Assembly: GCA_027620105.1 (NCBI GenBank)
Contig: JAQCIA010000014.1
Location: 1-13,972, forward strand
Direction of reading: 5' to 3'
DNA from: Verrucomicrobiota bacterium
GTDB lineage: Bacteria > Verrucomicrobiota > Kiritimatiellia > UBA8416 > JAIOPI01
DNA: 13,972 nt
The stretch's first letter is position 1, and each line of letters opens with the position of its first letter. The notes under the pieces were generated by a model. It was not told the origin of the DNA. It made no database searches and saw only the letters and a list, made by a program, of their open reading frames with translations. Shown in pieces: positions 13,278 to 13,972 of the stretch. The position numbers and the translations under genes were made by a program.

Positions 13278-13972
13278 ATGTTGATCACAGTCATCATCGC
13301 CACCTGCAACCGCCCGGACCGCCTGGCGAACGCCCTCGCGGCCGTGCGCATCGCGATCGAAGCGGCCGGCGGCGAGCACCACGTGATTGTTGCTGACAAT
13401 GGCACCGCGCGGCCGGCGCGTGCGGTTACTGAGGAGTTTGCGCGGACGGCTGGATTTCCCGTGGCGCATGTATCCACGCCGCCGCTGAACAAGGCGGCGG
13501 CACTCAACGCGGGAATTCGCGCGGCACGCACGGAATGGCTGGCCTTCACCGATGACGATTGCCTGCCGGATCGCGGCTGGCTGGCGGCGGGAAGCGCCTA
13601 CGCGGCCACGGCCGGCGTGAACCTGTTCAGTGGCCGGCTGCAGGCCGCGCCGGTGGACTTTGCGCTGCCGCGCTGGCTGCCGGCTGGGCACGACGTGCTG
13701 CCGTGGAGCCCGGCCTTTGTGGATTTTGCCCCGCTGGCCTCGAGCGGCGTGTTGAACGATCGCGAGCGCGTGCCTTTCGGCGCCAATATTTTTGTGCGAA
13801 AGTGGGTTTTTGACACTTATGGGCCGTATGACGAACCCCTCTGGCAGCGCTGCGGGAGTGCGGCGCTGGGCAGTGAAGATGCCGAGTTTGCCATGCGCGT
13901 GCGGGCGCGCGGCGAGGCGATCGGCTATTGCGCCGAGGCGCTGGTCATGCATCCGGTTTATCCTGAGCGCAC
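13278..13972 (+). CDS. Glycosyltransferase family 2, N-terminal part (3' end outside window)
   Basis: The frame from ATG 13278 stays open to the right edge, giving 231 residues of an unfinished protein. It starts on the first strand of a GT-A fold, MLITVIIATCNRPDRLANAL (1-20). The second strand is VIVADNG (36-42), followed by NKAAALNAGIRAARTEWLAF (71-90) and TDDDCLPDRGW (91-101), where the DDD is the metal-binding DxD that holds the UDP- or GDP-sugar. FGANIFVRKWVF (167-178) and GSEDAEFAMRVRARG (198-212), with E200-D201 as the probable catalytic base region, complete the usual GT2 set. No SD sequence precedes it and a repeat lies just upstream. It resumes the glycan gene theme after the toxin-antitoxin/ATPase islet, so that islet appears to interrupt the locus. 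Substrate unknown. Confidence 0.88.
   Translation, partial: MLITVIIATCNRPDRLANALAAVRIAIEAAGGEHHVIVADNGTARPARAVTEEFARTAGFPVAHVSTPPLNKAAALNAGIRAARTEWLAFTDDDCLPDRGWLAAGSAYAATAGVNLFSGRLQAAPVDFALPRWLPAGHDVLPWSPAFVDFAPLASSGVLNDRERVPFGANIFVRKWVFDTYGPYDEPLWQRCGSAALGSEDAEFAMRVRARGEAIGYCAEALVMHPVYPER

Overview
The window is GC-rich and densely coding, and every gene supported here lies on the + strand. It reads as one section of a surface-glycan or glycolipid biosynthesis locus: seven glycosyltransferases (two of them cut by the window edges), one SAM-dependent methyltransferase and two large multi-spanning membrane proteins. A small islet between the last membrane protein and the last glycosyltransferase holds a VapB/VapC-type toxin-antitoxin pair and a DUF234-type P-loop ATPase. 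No rRNA, tRNA, CRISPR array, transposase or integrase is visible. No gene-free stretch exceeds about 105 bases.

Layout: 1-780, C-terminal part of a GT4-like glycosyltransferase; 883-1857, GT2-like transferase of the HlpA-related type; 1935-3056, GT9 heptosyltransferase-like protein; 3053-4792, multi-spanning membrane protein; 4797-5972, membrane-anchored GT2 resembling polyprenyl-phosphate sugar synthases; 5969-6679, class I methyltransferase; 6690-7880 and 7859-9202, two GT4 proteins; 9222-11033, a second multi-spanning membrane protein; 11079-11300 and 11297-11695, VapB/VapC; 11795-13177, ATPase; 13278 to the right edge, a GT2. From 1935 to 11033 the genes overlap by 4-22 bases or are separated by 4-19 bases, so they are probably co-transcribed. 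A plausible division of labour is that the 4797 GT2 loads a sugar on a polyprenyl-phosphate carrier, the membrane proteins act as carrier-dependent (GT-C-like) transferases or in export, and the GT2/GT4/GT9 enzymes extend the glycan, with methylation by the 5969 product. This is inferred from families and gene order; no glycan can be named.

The most unusual content is short repetitive DNA. Two related long inverted repeats occupy the first two intergenic gaps. A 14-bp-period tandem array supplies the stop codon of one gene and the start codon of the next. A palindromic element lies in frame inside the 7859 glycosyltransferase gene, and a short ATCCGCG array sits before the last gene. The vapB and ATPase genes share an 11-base upstream motif, which in the ATPase case lies in a well-formed palindrome.

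Organism: GC-rich composition, mostly weak Shine-Dalgarno signals, a GT9 gene (usual in lipopolysaccharide makers) and these repeat types suggest a Gram-negative environmental bacterium. My best guess is the Planctomycetota/Verrucomicrobiota/Kiritimatiellota/Lentisphaerota group. That rests on memory of similar repeats and is low confidence.
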